Below are positions 21,800-33,327 of a stretch of DNA of 64,000 nt, piece after piece. This DNA comes from Isochrysis galbana. Lineage: Eukaryota; Haptophyta; Isochrysidales; Isochrysidaceae. The stretch spans positions 3,936,106-4,000,105 of the forward strand of contig CM030933.1 in assembly GCA_018136815.1 (NCBI GenBank). Direction: 5' to 3'. The notes beneath the pieces were generated by a model. The model was not told the DNA's origin. It made no database searches and saw nothing but the letters and a program-made list of their open reading frames with translations. How positions within the stretch are numbered: the first letter of the stretch is position 1; each line of letters begins with the position of its first letter. A program made the translations under genes and the position numbers.

Positions 21800-21812
21800 C
21801 CAGCTGCACTTC

Positions 21813-22240
21813 ATCGTCGCAGCAACCAAAAGTAAAAACAAAAAGGCCGCTTGGTCCTCTTTTGACGGAACGCGACTTCGGTCGTTACCGTGTCATATTC
21901 CGAGTGTGGGAGGTTGTCCCAGTGTCTTGTGCGAAAGATCTAGCTAGGTGAGGTTGGCTTTCCACCTGCGGGCTTTAAGTTGTGCGAAGAATTCCTTGGA
22001 GTGCAGGTCTTCCCGGCGGGAGTTGTCGATACAGCGAGAGATGTTTCAGCGGCATCTTGCTTCGTTTTTCAGCCAGCTCGCGCTGTGCATTGGCGATATC
22101 TTCGCCGTAAGCTTGTCGGAGCCTCGTTGTGCAAGGCGGATGTTCAGTCTCAGTCTTGTGACTTTCAGTTCCAAGTTCCAAGGTGGATTGGATGGGCAGG
22201 GCATGGTTGTATGGTGTGTGGCGAGAATATTAAGAAGCTT
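21813..22240 (+). mobile_element. Retroposon-like segment ending in the shared tail
   Basis: It ends GTGTGGCGAGAATATTAAGAAG at 22221-22240, then CTTTTTATATTTTGAG. The minus strand holds a short charged stretch (KVTRLRLNIRLAQRGSDK, then KEFFAQLKARRWKA after stops) that could be a LINE remnant. Neither a 5' end nor a target-site duplication was found, so limits are uncertain. Confidence 0.35.
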
Positions 22241-22663
22241 TTTATATTTTGAGCGCGAGAGTGATTTTGCCGCAGCCGCCCCAAACACCACATTCCACAT
22301 TCCCAACATTATTGGTTCGTCGTAGAGGTGCTCGGCCTCGAGCGACGGCTCTGTTGCACCTCAAGTTTGTTGTCAGCGCGCACTCCTCCAACGCTAGCGT
22401 CAGCGCTTTTGCCGACATCGCTTCGGCCAACCTCGCGAGCGCAGTGTGCAGTGTAGGCCCATGCCAACTGCACATGAATAGATCCCTGTCGCCTGCCGCT
22501 CACGCCCCGCTCGTGAGTGCCACGCACCGGTTTGACCGATTACGAATTTGGACACAACTACTTCTGAATTGGGTAGGGAAGAGAGGACTACGCCGTTGGG
22601 TTGTAGCCACTGTTGAGTCGTTGCAAAATCCCTCTACTCTTGCTTCGATGATCACACTCACCA

Positions 22664-25600
22664 TCACCGACTCAACCGATGACCCGAGTGCCCATCGAAA
22701 CTTCCGCCATCCGAACCCCCATCCCCGCTTGCAGCATGTTCTAGTGTGCACACGAGCATATGCCTAGCATGCTCAGCAGCCTCCGTCAAGCGCTGCGCTG
22801 CCTCAGCCAATTCCGCAACTTCGATGTCGGTGGTCCGCTGCTTAATGATGACTCGGTTGGCTACGCAGGCGGCTCCGCGCCCTTCTGCATTGGACGGGCG
22901 TAATTCTGCTTGGACAATTGCGTGGTCTCGCAAGACAGGGCCCTCGAGCTCAGCAGCCCCTATACCTGAAGTGCGGTTGGCATCGTCGAGCTCATCCACA
23001 GCGGGACGTGCACAATTTTTTCTGCGCCCATTCAGCACCTTCTCAATGGCGTCAAGCTGTTGAAGGAGAGATGCGGGTTTTGCAAGACTAGGCAGTGTCG
23101 GCATGGATGGCAGGGACGGCAAGCGGCAACTGTTTGGAAGAGTTCGCACAATGTTCCGGCTCATCTGGAAGCCAGAATGCAATGAAGCCGGAGAGCAGCC
23201 GCCAGCATCGTCACAGACTTGCTCAGCTCCTAGCTGTGTCCCGGACATCTCGGAATGCGGATTTCCCTCGGATGGGGTACGGCGAAGGAAGGGTAGGATT
23301 GCCTGGAAGCCTTGGCTGCAGCGCGCCCCATGCAGGTCCAATGCTTGCAGTGGAAATGCCACCGGCGTGTTTTCGCGGAGAAAGGTATCCACCGGTCGAT
23401 TGGACATGTCCTTCTGAAATGATTCCAAGATGACGCGTGTAAGCGGGGGTATGTACATGAGCGTGCTTTCCTCGAGCAACAGAGGACGCGCGTAGCCTCC
23501 AATAGATGAGGACAGGGCTTTATCGGTGTAGAGACTGGTGGCGTGAGCGGGACATTCTGCAGGCAAGCTGGCCGAGATGCTTGGACTTAGTTTGGGCAAC
23601 GTGTTGGCCTCGCCATCATCGACGCGGATGGCCACATGTGGTGAACTGGACCGCACCGCGTCGATTACGCCAGACTTCCGAGGGTCCTTCTCTTCATAGC
23701 CGTTGCGGCAACTCGGACTAACGATGTCGTCGTTCCACTCGACCGGAGGCGAGACGGCACGGGCCATTGGCGATTTTTCTGTGAGAGATGACTTGGTGCC
23801 TGTAGAAGGAGGAAGGTATGCCGCGCGCACGCGTGCCGAAAGAGTTACAGCTCCGTTCATTGTGCCATTGGCGCCTCCATCGGTACCCCGCATCTCACGC
23901 TGCGCGACGATGCGGTACAATTTCTGAAACCGGCGGATCGAAGATTCCGATGTCAACAACTGTGGCACACTGCCCTTTGAGCGGATCACGGCGCGCCGTT
24001 GTTGCAAACGCTTGGTAAGCGTGGCCCAGTAGGCGACCACGAACATGGTGACGAGAATTGCTGTGGTCCCAAGCACGACACGTGCAGATGACCATGTGAG
24101 GTCAGTGCACGCTTTGAGTTCAGCCGGCGGGGGCAAACAAGCAGTCGAGTTGAAGACTGTGATATTAACGCCCGCTTCCATACGGCCGGTCAAATTTGCG
24201 GCGGCAGCGGCAGCAGCTTCAGTTGCAGTAGCCGCAGCGGCAATGGCGTTCTCGTGATCTCCTTTGCAAATGTCGTGAAAGAGCTTGAAAGCTAGCAGCG
24301 AATGTACAGCAATGGCACCTGGGAGCACAAAATGCACAACGACATTCATCAGACGTTCATGAGTCGGTGGCGGAGGGAGTAGGAACCGTAAGAAGAGTAT
24401 TCGATCAACCCACTGGGCGAGCCAGCCATAGACGGCCATCACTAGATAGAGAGCAGGCATCGCAAACGAGAAGGTGAATCCTAGCACAAGAATCTTGATC
24501 AAAAGCTGTAAGCGGAATGCAAGCATGCCCTCAGCCGAACAAGCGTATAGCTCGTTCATTCGTGCCTGCGTCTTGGCACGTTTGGCAAGGAGATGTCTGC
24601 GCAAAAGGTCCTGAGGTCGGATCAAGTCCATCCCGATCTGTATCAGAAACACGTCGGCGATGAGTGTATTGAGGATTAGCGACATCCCGAGAGGATACCA
24701 CTCGCGCTTGAAGGAACCGTCCGGATGTGAATTGGCTTGGGTGCCCACCCAAGCCATCACTGAGACCGAAGTGATGGTAATTCCGCAATTGAAGAAGGCA
24801 AGTTTCATCATCATCATCGCCTCGCGCTCGCCATTCGTATGAGGTCGCTCGACAAGGTGCGCAAGAAGTGGCACTGCAACAAAGACCGACACATAGCCAA
24901 CTATGATGAGCGAATTTTGAACCAATTGCAACAGCACAAACTCAAAGAAGGAAGGCTCAGCGGGAATGAAATCGAATGAGCGCTCGAGCAATCCCTTAGA
25001 AATGAAGTCCACGTTCGATTGGAACAAATTGACGCCCGTCAACAACGTCACTGAAACTAAGAGGAGCAACGTCAACACAGCCAAAGAGAGGGCTTGTCGC
25101 AAGAGCTGCTTCCGGGGCGAGTATTGCAAATTTTCCCAGATCACGTCGCCGGGCTCCGGGGCGCGCTGCACGATGAGGCCCCCGCCGAAAACACGCGAGA
25201 ATGCATGCCCGTGCGCCATTTCTTCTACGACACATGTTGCGGTAGTAGACTCGTTGAATGTCACAAAAGCATACCCCGTGCAGTGATACCGTGCTGACAT
25301 TAGCTTTTTGCTCTTCCGACGATGTGAGTCGAGGTCATGAAGCGCCCGCTTCGCGGATTGGCGAGCCTTATTGATGATGACTCGAGGGGCATCCGCTTTG
25401 ATGAGTCCGATCAAGTGTAGCGTCGCATCGATGTGCCTACGCACGAGAATCAACGGGTCGGTCGGGCGTGCCGTTTCGATTGGATCCAACAAAAACAGCA
25501 ACAAATGGGGGGCGGACGTTTGGAGAGGTGTCAGATGAGAAGACACACGAAGTTGCACGACGAGCACACCTCACACATGCGGCGGTGACCTCCCAACCCC

Positions 25601-26974
25601 TAACCCCACCCACTTTTGAGCTACGATCGGCAGCAGGGCGAGTCTCAAAGGACGCACGCCTAGGCATTGTCTCGCTCATCCTCGCATAGCGGAGCCCACC
25701 CCAATTTCGCACGTGAGCCATTCAGCAATCTGCGCGCGGCCCCACGTTTCCAACTGCGCTCACCTGTCTTTGAGTCTCTGCATTTTACGCAGGGCCAGTA
25801 TAAGTTCGCGATTATCGAGCGAAACCCCAACATGAACGACTTCTCCAAAACGCTCAAAGTGCTGGCGCAATTGTGCCGCACGCCAATGTTCAGGTACATT
25901 GTGCACGAGCACGGTGAAATCGGCTGCTGTGAGCGCTGCACCACCATGACCCCCACACCGGATACGGTCACGGACACATTCGAACTCGGTTCTTGCTGAG
26001 AAAAGGAACCCGATGAGGAGCAGAGCCGTGCACACCTCGATGACAGCGTATGAGTATCCACCACGTGCCAGCACATTGTTTGCTGCATTGCCCAGTGTGT
26101 GAATTGTAAAGAAGGAAGACGCAGAGCCAAGCTCCTCGCCCTCAAAATTGATGACGATATTTGACAAGTTGAGGAGGAACAGCCAGAACCCAAGTCGCGC
26201 CAGCCGATACACGAAATGCATATATTGTGAGACGTCCGTGCCGAACCGGTCAAAACTCGCCAGCTCCGTGTGCAAAGGCAGTAACCGTCCATCCGGCGTC
26301 TGAGGAAGGCGGCGGCGAACCTCCGCCTTGGCAACAGCTATATTAGGCTTCGGAGGGGCATGCTGTGACCTCGGGGTGAGACGGTGCTCAGCTTCAGTGG
26401 GCGTGACAGGTGAATCTTCCGGGATGGTGACACAGTATGTATTGGGGCTGACTGCAGAGCAAGAAGGCTCCGTGTCGGAGTTTGCACGAGTGAGACGTAC
26501 GCCTGCTCGCTGATTCGCTCGGTTCCCGTCCACAAATCTGAGCGACGAGAGGAGGGCGTCGCCATCGCCATTTGATCCCTCGTTAAGCTCAAGAGCCATC
26601 TTACGTCGTCTCCAAGCGCGTTGGATGGAAGAAGCCTTGGCATTGCGCTTGATCTCAAGCGGCCTAGGTGGCCTCCACAGGGAAAGGGGCTGCTGGATAT
26701 GTCGGCCAGAATTCTTGCCATCCAGTGCCTCTTTCCAGCTCGAGAGCTCCTCCAGCACCCTGCGGTGCGCCACGCTACCGCTGGCGGAGGCCAGTCGCAG
26801 TGCTCGCGAACCTCGCGTAGCCTGAGGCACCTCCTCTGCCCTCGAGGTTTCGGTGCGCTGGTCGGCTGGGTGGGCGAGGCACGGACTCGGGGAACCGTCT
26901 GGACCGCAGATCCTCTGCATCGGGGCCTCGTCCGTCAAGTTCATCCGCCCTCGTCCTCGACGGCAGGAATGCAA
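22664..26974 (-). CDS. OSCA/CSC1/TMEM63-type (DUF221) mechanosensitive channel
   Basis: Two exons on the minus strand, 26974-25764 and 25436-22664, separated by a 327-nt GT-AG intron (AAAGACAG/GTGAGC to GTGCGTAG/GCAC). The join gives LKDRHIDATLHLIG and closes in frame; product 1327 aa. The N-terminal 190 residues are soluble, with an IQ-like helix (SSIQRAWRRRKMA). Two membrane helices follow, then a cytosolic RRM-like insert (FTVLVHNVPEHWRAAQLRQH..ARYHCTGYAFVTF) ending in the family hallmark APEPGDVIWENL. A block of about nine membrane helices follows (LAVLTLLLLVSVTLLTGVNL, QLVQNSLIIVGYVSVFVAV and others), then a long Ser/Pro-rich tail. OSCA/TMEM63 proteins are osmotically or mechanically gated cation channels. 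The short two-helix N-terminus and long tail differ from plant OSCA. An additional upstream exon cannot be excluded. Confidence 0.88.
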
Positions 26975-28464
26975 CGCCAGCGGCCACCGCGCGGACGGCC
27001 AGAGAGAGAGAGCCCACCCTGTTCACTCTCTTCCGCCCGCCTCCCCCCCCCCCCTCTTTCTTCTTCTCCTCCCTCCTCCCTGCTCCCCCCCCCTTTTCTT
27101 TCGCCTCATGTCATGAGAATTTTGTAGTGTGTACGTATGATCTCCATCTCCGTTCGATGCTCGATCTCACAGCACATCGCTCGCTCGCTCTCTCCACACA
27201 CAACATCCTTCCTCGATTCTCCTTGTCTTCACTCTGTCTCTCCTTATCCTCGCGCCTCTACTTTATTACGCTTTGCCCGCTGTCTCTCGTCGCTCTTCTT
27301 GTGCATGCTCGCCCCACCGCTCGTCCCTTCACATTCTTGCAGTGACATCCCAGTATCAGAAGAATGAATGAGAGCTCTCCCTCTCTATCGTACATCATCT
27401 CACATAAAAGGACGCCTTGGCCCTCCTCCCTCCTAAGGATTCATCGATTCCCCCCTCGGGCAATTCATTCATTCTTGCATCGATTCCCTCTCTCATCGTG
27501 CTCCCATTATGCTCTCGACGGCGTGCTTCTTCGAAAAACATCGGGAGGGGAAAGAAGAGAGAGCAGCGTGATGCTGCTGTGGAGTATTCCTCTATTTTAC
27601 TGTCTTGTGGGGGCGGGAGGGCCGCCGGCGGGGCCGCCGGGCGGGCGGGAGAGGGTGCTCTAGCAGGGGGTCCAGAGGAGGAGGAGAAATAAGGACAAAA
27701 GCGCGGAGCCTCCGGACGGTACAAGCGAAGTAGACCGTAGACCAATACAAGTACGCGCTTTAAATCCTTTCCGGCTGTGGCTGCGCGTAAGCGATTTTGA
27801 AATGGCGCAGGAGCGCGTAGAAATAATCCCTACCTTACCTTGAAAAGGGGGGGGGGGGTACGGCAAAATCCCACCTCGCAAAATGGCGGCCAAATCACGT
27901 AAACTGCAGCAAAAAGGTAAAAGGTATGACGGATGATGACGTTGCGGACTAGCGTGAGCGCTGGCTTCCAGCGGCTGTCGCGCTTGCTGCATGGATACTT
28001 TGTCATGCTCTTCCGCTTCCCCGATTATTTGAACCTGGGCGCGCTCTCCGCTGCCTCTGCTGAACGCCGACGACCGATCTCCTCCATGATCTTGGCCTCG
28101 GGTTCGCGTCGGGCCGCAATTACAATTACGGAGGTCACTTCTCACTTCTTCGTTGGAGGCATCCTTATCCTTACCCACGTCCCACGTGCACGTGCACAAC
28201 GCCAAGGTTGAAGAGGGTGATGTTGTTGCTGGGCATTGAGGAAATCGAGAGGGTGATGTTTCGCGCCACGTCGGGGGGGATTGTACTTTCGCGCCACGGA
28301 TTCTTCGAGTTTCGAGTTTAGACTCAGTACATGTAGTAAAAAACTACAGCGTTTGGGGTAGAAAAAAACTCAAATTTCCCTCGCGCCCCGCACCCCGCGT
28401 AAAATAACCCTCACCATGCCTCGAAACGGCCGCGGACACCATAGCAGGCCACGCCGCGCTTATC
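26975..28464. other. Spacer upstream of the OSCA gene
   Basis: CT-rich on the plus strand up to about 27350 (probable promoter and 5' UTR of the channel gene). A minor plus frame at 27933-28211 (MMTLRTSVSAGFQRL...) has no recognised family. A poly-G run lies near 27846-27858. Nothing else supported. Confidence 0.35.
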
Positions 28465-28740
28465 ATGGCGAGAGCCGAAAACCAAGAAGAAAGAGACAAC
28501 GAGATACGAGATACGAGATACCACATCGGGAGCCCACAGGGCGACTCGGCCCGGAAAGGCCGCCCCCGGAAAACGGAAATGCACGTAACACAAGAAGGAA
28601 CCTACTACGCTAAGCTCAAAGACGCGTGGTATGCTGAAGCGGAATTGTCATACTTGGGCACGCCAATATTGGGACAAAGGATACCCAACGCCCCTACGCA
28701 CCTTGACCCATCCCCGCCGGCAAAATGGGGCGAAGGCTAG
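28465..28740 (+). pseudogene. Short hypothetical frame, possibly retroelement
   Basis: The frame of 91 aa (MARAENQEERDNEIRD, later YYAKLKDAWYAEAELSYLG) is charged and protein-like. It ends just before a block repeated within the retroelement at 38.2 kb, so it is probably part of a related retroelement copy. No family recognised. Confidence 0.25.
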
Positions 28741-28899
28741 CCAAGACTCGAGTACCCGTTGGCCGATGAATACACCCTAGACGGGGGCACGGGGGCACAC
28801 CTCTCGACAAAACGGGAGTGGAGCACCTGCTTGCACGAAAGCCCTACAAGACTCGTCTAACACTCATACCCTACATGCAGCTTCTCCTCTCCGCTTACC

Positions 28900-29128
28900 A
28901 GCCCGTGCCATCACAGCCCTCCCCTCGCTCGCCCTCGCCTCTTGCCGCTCGCTCGATGTCGCTCTCGCCGCCGTCCTCGCCCTCGATCAAGCCCGCCTGC
29001 CCGCCTTCCTCTGCTGACGGGCTTCAGCCCGTCAGCGTCTCCGAAGTCGTCTCCTCCGCCGCGCCTGCCGCCGGCTTGCCTCCCTCCTCATTGCCCTCAG
29101 ACCCAATGGGTCTTCTCAATTCGTCAAG
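28900..29128 (+). repeat. Dispersed repeat, copy of 38155-38385
   Basis: The segment CATCACAGCCCTCC..CGCTCGATGTCGCTCTCGCC..CTGACGGGC..CCTCCTCATTGCCCTCAG is present here and at 38155-38385 in the same orientation with about 10 percent difference. The second copy is at the 3' end of the retroelement at 34251-38403, so this is probably the 3' part of a sister copy. Confidence 0.65.
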
Positions 29129-29214
29129 GCGATGGCGTGAGTCGGTACCGTGAGTGCGCTGTCCGTTATAGCTAGCGGTAGTAGCCGGGATCTTCAGTCT
29201 TCAGATCTTTTTTT

Positions 29215-29499
29215 TCTCCCTCGCTGGCGCTCCTGAGCCTCAGGGGTCCCCATTCTGCACCTGTCTGCCTGTCGAATAGGGGGAAGGGGGGTTGGAGCGA
29301 TGGGCTGGCCACGACAGGCCAGGGCGAGCGAGGCAGGCGAGCCTGCCAAGGAGAGAGTGGGCCTGCAGAGCAGTCTGCTCCTGGCTCGCCATCAGGTATG
29401 CCAGGAGCGTGGTTGGTTCCTCCCCCATGGCAGGCGAGGAGTGAAGAGAGGGCGGGGGCTCGTGCTCCCCCATGGGCGAACTAAGTATAAACTTAGTTG
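29215..29499 (-). mobile_element. 750-bp retroposon, copy 5, 3'-truncated
   Basis: On the minus strand it starts CAACTAAGTTTATACTTAGT and runs about 280 bases with the family sequence, then stops inside GCGCCAGCGAGGGAG and is followed by eight A residues. No target-site duplication was found. The 3' half of the family, including the shared tail, is missing. Confidence 0.75.
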
Positions 29500-29597
29500 G
29501 ACGCAAAGCGTATTAGCTCAAGGTCGCTTAACATCAACCTTAACACTTCACCCCTACATGATGCCAAAGCAATGCTAGTTGCCAAATTCAAATTTCT

Positions 29598-31797
29598 TCA
29601 CATGTCCCCATGGATGCTTTCACGGTTATGGCATATGAATGCAACGTATAACGTCAAGATGCCCGGCAAGATCAAAGGTGCTGCACAATATTGGTAGAAA
29701 ATGGCGGCGGACATCGTGTGCTTGTTCTCGCCCGCAAGCTCGCATAGAACAACAATGTTGTTGGCCGTGGGTGTGCAGGTGACAACGAGCAGGACTAACC
29801 AAAACGGGTCTACGGTTAAGTAGGGTTGGATGAGTTCCGATCCGGATGTGGTCAGGATAAACGCTACCACCAAACCTAACAACGGCATCAGGACCATGCG
29901 TGCCATCACGATGCCCACCTAAAGAGAGAGGGGGGTGGGTGGAGTGTAGTAAGTTGGCCGAATGCGGATGATGAGACGTGCGTGAAAGGAATGTCTTTGA
30001 GAAAGGCGAATTGAGCTCGTATATGAAACGACAGAAACGAAGGGTGGCACATGCTTGCATGCACTTGCGGTGTACCGCGGTAAGAGCAGGAAGGTCACGT
30101 GCTTCAGGTCGACGAGAGAGAGCAGCCCCAAGCAGAACGAGGTTGATGGGCACTGCCGCATCGCCCAATTTTGAGGCTGAAATGAAGAGCCATCCCAAAG
30201 GCGCGGTCTCAGGAGGCAAAACCAGCGTTTTACCGAAGAGGCCAACGATGCCTCCAACGGTGATTCCGAGGACGGAAGGAATGAAAATATGCCGCAACAA
30301 CTTGAGGATCCGTCGGGGCAAAGCGAACAGCGAGCTAAGGATGCGGCCTCGAACATTGCGCAGCCTCGACGCAGAATTGTCAGAAGATGCAAACGGATCA
30401 TCACCGATCCCTCTGATAGAGGTGTCAAACGGTCTTCCAATTGGACGACAAGTTGAGGCGAAGATTCCGCTTTCATCAACGCCTTGGCCGGAGCTGAAGC
30501 AAGCCAAAAGGGAGAGAAGGGGGCGGGAAGGGGGCTTTTGAGGGTATGTGGATGACACCCCATACCCCACATCTTGAGAGCGCACTGCGATTTGGCTGCC
30601 CTGGCGTGGTATGCCATCGACTTTGCTCTCGGGGCGGATGGGGGTGATGCACGCGCACTTGAATGTCTCAATTGAACGTACGTCAAGGAGTGAACTTGGG
30701 ACAGCATTTTGCTCAAGAGATGAATATCTGGCAGAAGCGACCGAGAGCTCAGTCAGCTGGCTGGCGTCTCGTGTGTATCGGTCAGACAGGAGAGCGTAGG
30801 CGTCGATCAACAGCATGGAGGAAAGCCATTGTAGGAGCGGATATGTAAGGAGTTGCATGGAGAGGAAAAGAAGGGGGGAGGCGAGTTCCGCAAATACAGA
30901 CCGGGACAACGTTTGTTGCAAGACCTGACACACGGGAGAGTTGTGGAGTAAGAGGTGTGATAATCTGCCTGAGCGGGCTGATCGGTTGCTCTCAATGCCA
31001 CATGTTCCCGTCAAAACTGGAAATTTCTGTAGTCAAACATCGAGAAATTTGGAAGTACATGAGTTTCGAAATTCCGATTCTCTCCAAGGGAAAATGACGA
31101 GGAAGGACGCCTGATGGCTGTGCGGCGCCACTCACAGAAAGAATGATGATAGGTATCGAAGTAGTATTGTAGAAGGCACATGATGCCACCAATCCCAGGC
31201 GAAAGTCGCAGGGCGGATTGACGATGACCAAAAGTAGTAAACCAAGGAGGGTTCCTATTGGCAATGAAGTCCCAGCCGGTCAAGAGCAAAACAGTATGCC
31301 TGGGGCAGCACGGTTATTTCCTGCCGCGCCAGTGAAATCACAGTGATAAGAGCCGCACCTAACATTAAGTAAACAGCGGGCAATAGCATGAGCGGCCATC
31401 CATACGCGAGAAGCGTCGGGCTGACACCAGGGACAACAGAGGAGAAGAGAAGGCAAGGGATCGCCAGCTTGACGGAGAATTGGGAGAGGCCTTTGGCCAG
31501 AGCGTGCGACATCACACCGGTTCTTGCCTGTCGCGCGGAATATGTGTCAATGAAGCACGAATCAGCCGTCGGGCGGGGCGGCGCAGCCTCTCCCTCCGCC
31601 CTTCCTCTGTGCCACACATGGTACGCATGAGTGCCACCTCAGCAGGCCTATCAAGGGGCGTGGGGCGACCTCACCATCCACAGCCCGGCAAAGACGATGG
31701 CAGCCGCACACGATACTGCCCGCAGGCTGGCCATGAAAATGGCCAGGATGGTCGAGCTGTCGAGGCTGCCCGAGCAGTAGTAGTTGATGGCACCCAT
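29598..31797 (-). CDS. PILS/auxin-efflux-carrier-family membrane transporter
   Basis: Five exons on the minus strand: 31797-31675, 31527-31359, 31254-31136, 30924-30076, 29918-29598. All are GT-AG, phases close, product 526 aa. The protein has two bundles of membrane helices with a soluble loop between, as in the Mem_trans (auxin efflux carrier) family. N-terminal bundle: FAGLWMARTGVMSHALAKGL, KLAIPCLLFSSV, GTLLGLLLLVIVNPPCD, CAFYNTTSIPIIILS. C-terminal bundle: HIFIPSVLGITVGGIVGLFG, LGDAAVPINLVLLGAALS, VMARMVLMPLLGLVVAF, then TPTANNIVVLCEL. The Asn-containing turn (AFYNTTSIP) and the P-x-A-x-N motif are where this family binds or moves its anion. Relatives are ER-located PIN-LIKES transporters of auxin-like acids; the substrate here is unknown. 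Start shares a 195-bp gap with DTD2. Confidence 0.88.
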
Positions 31798-31992
31798 CGG
31801 ATGCGTGGGCGGGCGCGCTCGGCGCCGACGAGGGTCAGCTGTAAATCGCGCGGAAGTCCTCGTGAATGAGTGAGAGAAGTAGTCCGGCCCTGATAAGTAC
31901 CGATGTTTTAGGGACCTTGATGAGCAACGTTATTTTTCTGTTTTCTGGATAAAACTGACTTCCATAAATACCTGAAGCCTCTGCCTCCCTGC
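31798..31992. promoter_or_regulatory. Shared gap between two divergent genes
   Basis: Only 195 bases separate the ATG of the PILS-type carrier (-) from that of the DTD2 gene (+). Both promoters and 5' UTRs must fit here. No TATA box is convincing. Confidence 0.5.
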
Positions 31993-33327
31993 ATGGCACT
32001 TGCCCCGGCCCTGGCTTTGCTCCTCTCCACGTCTCGCAGCTTGCTCATCCCCGCCGCCCGACGGTGGACAACTCCGCTCCTCCGTATGTCCACCAAGGTG
32101 CCCGAGGCGCATTCCGGCATCTGCCTGATCCTCTCCACCTCTGCCGACGCCGCCTCGGTAGTCCAGCTTGAGGCCCTCCTTGCACAATCCAGCTGGCAGC
32201 AGCTTGCATCGCCCACCCCCGGCACTCGGGCATGGTCCCGCGGGACAGTGCGGCTCTGGTCGTTACATGACGATTTTCTCGGCATGGACGGCGTCGATGA
32301 AACGTGGCGGCAGGCGACGGGGGAGCCAGCGAAGGAGCTCATCTTCTTGTCGCGCCATGCGTCACAGTCGTCAGGCCCTTGTCTCACAGTGCACCCGATT
32401 GGCGTCGCGGCGCATGCTACTGAGGACGATCTGCAACGCGGGGGAGGTAGACCCGGCGTACTTCCGCCGCCTGGCGTGCGGCTCGCGCCTCTGTACCGGC
32501 GGCTCTGTGAAGCACGCAAATCCGGTGGGATTGGTGACATAAACTTCCCTTCGGACTTCAAGGTAAGCCTTGAGGCAACTCATCATGGACCAGTGGTGGA
32601 CACCCCAGCGCTATTCTACGAGATCGGCTCCACTGAGCAGGAATGGTCACGTAGAGATGCTGCCAATTTGCTGGCCGCAGCGCTCTGCATCGAGCTGAGC
32701 GATGAGCTTGTGGAAAGCGCTTGCACTCTTGTTGCCAAAGAGGACATTACAACCACCAAGGCTTCCACAATAGGCGCAGCAGCAACCTCACCAAATAATG
32801 ATAGTGCTCCGCATTCTGGCGAGACCCTTGTTCCCAATCGCACTAATGATGCTTTAATTTCTAGCAGCTTACATGCCGCCAAGGCCAAGAACAGCACTGG
32901 TGGAACGCAAGTTGAGAAGCCGATCATCCTCGGGATAGGAGGTGGACACTATGCACCAAAAGTAGGAGACCAAGCCCGCAAGTCTGGCACGCGGGTAGGT
33001 CACATTCTCGCCAGGTATGCCATCCAATTTTCTTCAATATCGAAGCCTCGGCTCGATGCGGCGACGCATCAGCCGCAACCTTCTGATGCACTCGCTCCGG
33101 ATTCCTCTCGTGCTACTCCTGAGGAGCCTAGTATAGAAGAAGCCAAGCGTAGCCTTCTTGAAGGCGGTGGGGGCGCTACCATACTCGCAGCCATCGAGGC
33201 GACTCGTCGAGCTCATGGCCCCGATGTATCATTGGAGGTGCTGCTGGATCGGCGTAGCTTTGAGCCGTGGCAACGGGAAGTTGTCAGGCGCTTTGTGGAG
33301 AGCCAAGGATGTGTGGTGAAAGGCTAA
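31993..33327 (+). CDS. D-aminoacyl-tRNA deacylase, DTD2/GEK1 type
   Basis: Single exon, 444 aa. Signature segments of the archaeal and plant DTD2 (DtdA) family are present in order: FLSRHAS, LTVHPIGVA, EATHHGP with PALFYEIGSTEQEW, and the hallmark GIGGGHYAPKVGD. These build the active site that removes D-amino acids (and in plants aldehyde-modified amino acids) from tRNA. Residues 1-31 (MALAPALALLLSTSRSLL..RRWTTPLLR) are hydrophobic and basic and may be an organelle leader; the second ATG (MSTKVPEAH) would give a cytosolic form. A low-complexity Ser/Thr/Pro stretch (about 268-305) lies between the EIG and GGHY blocks, longer than usual, and another lies near 355-385. The Asp/Arg-rich end (VLLDRRSFEPWQR) is typical. 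The family is otherwise best known from plants and archaea. Confidence 0.92.
   Translation: MALAPALALLLSTSRSLLIPAARRWTTPLLRMSTKVPEAHSGICLILSTSADAASVVQLEALLAQSSWQQLASPTPGTRAWSRGTVRLWSLHDDFLGMDGVDETWRQATGEPAKELIFLSRHASQSSGPCLTVHPIGVAAHATEDDLQRGGGRPGVLPPPGVRLAPLYRRLCEARKSGGIGDINFPSDFKVSLEATHHGPVVDTPALFYEIGSTEQEWSRRDAANLLAAALCIELSDELVESACTLVAKEDITTTKASTIGAAATSPNNDSAPHSGETLVPNRTNDALISSSLHAAKAKNSTGGTQVEKPIILGIGGGHYAPKVGDQARKSGTRVGHILARYAIQFSSISKPRLDAATHQPQPSDALAPDSSRATPEEPSIEEAKRSLLEGGGGATILAAIEATRRAHGPDVSLEVLLDRRSFEPWQREVVRRFVESQGCVVKG

Noticed and set aside
22249-22767. A 172-codon plus-strand frame
   Set aside because: It overlaps the 3' end of the OSCA gene on the opposite strand and has no family features.
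27660-28211. Two opposed small frames, each about 90-180 codons
   Set aside because: No motif, no splice logic, mutually overlapping.
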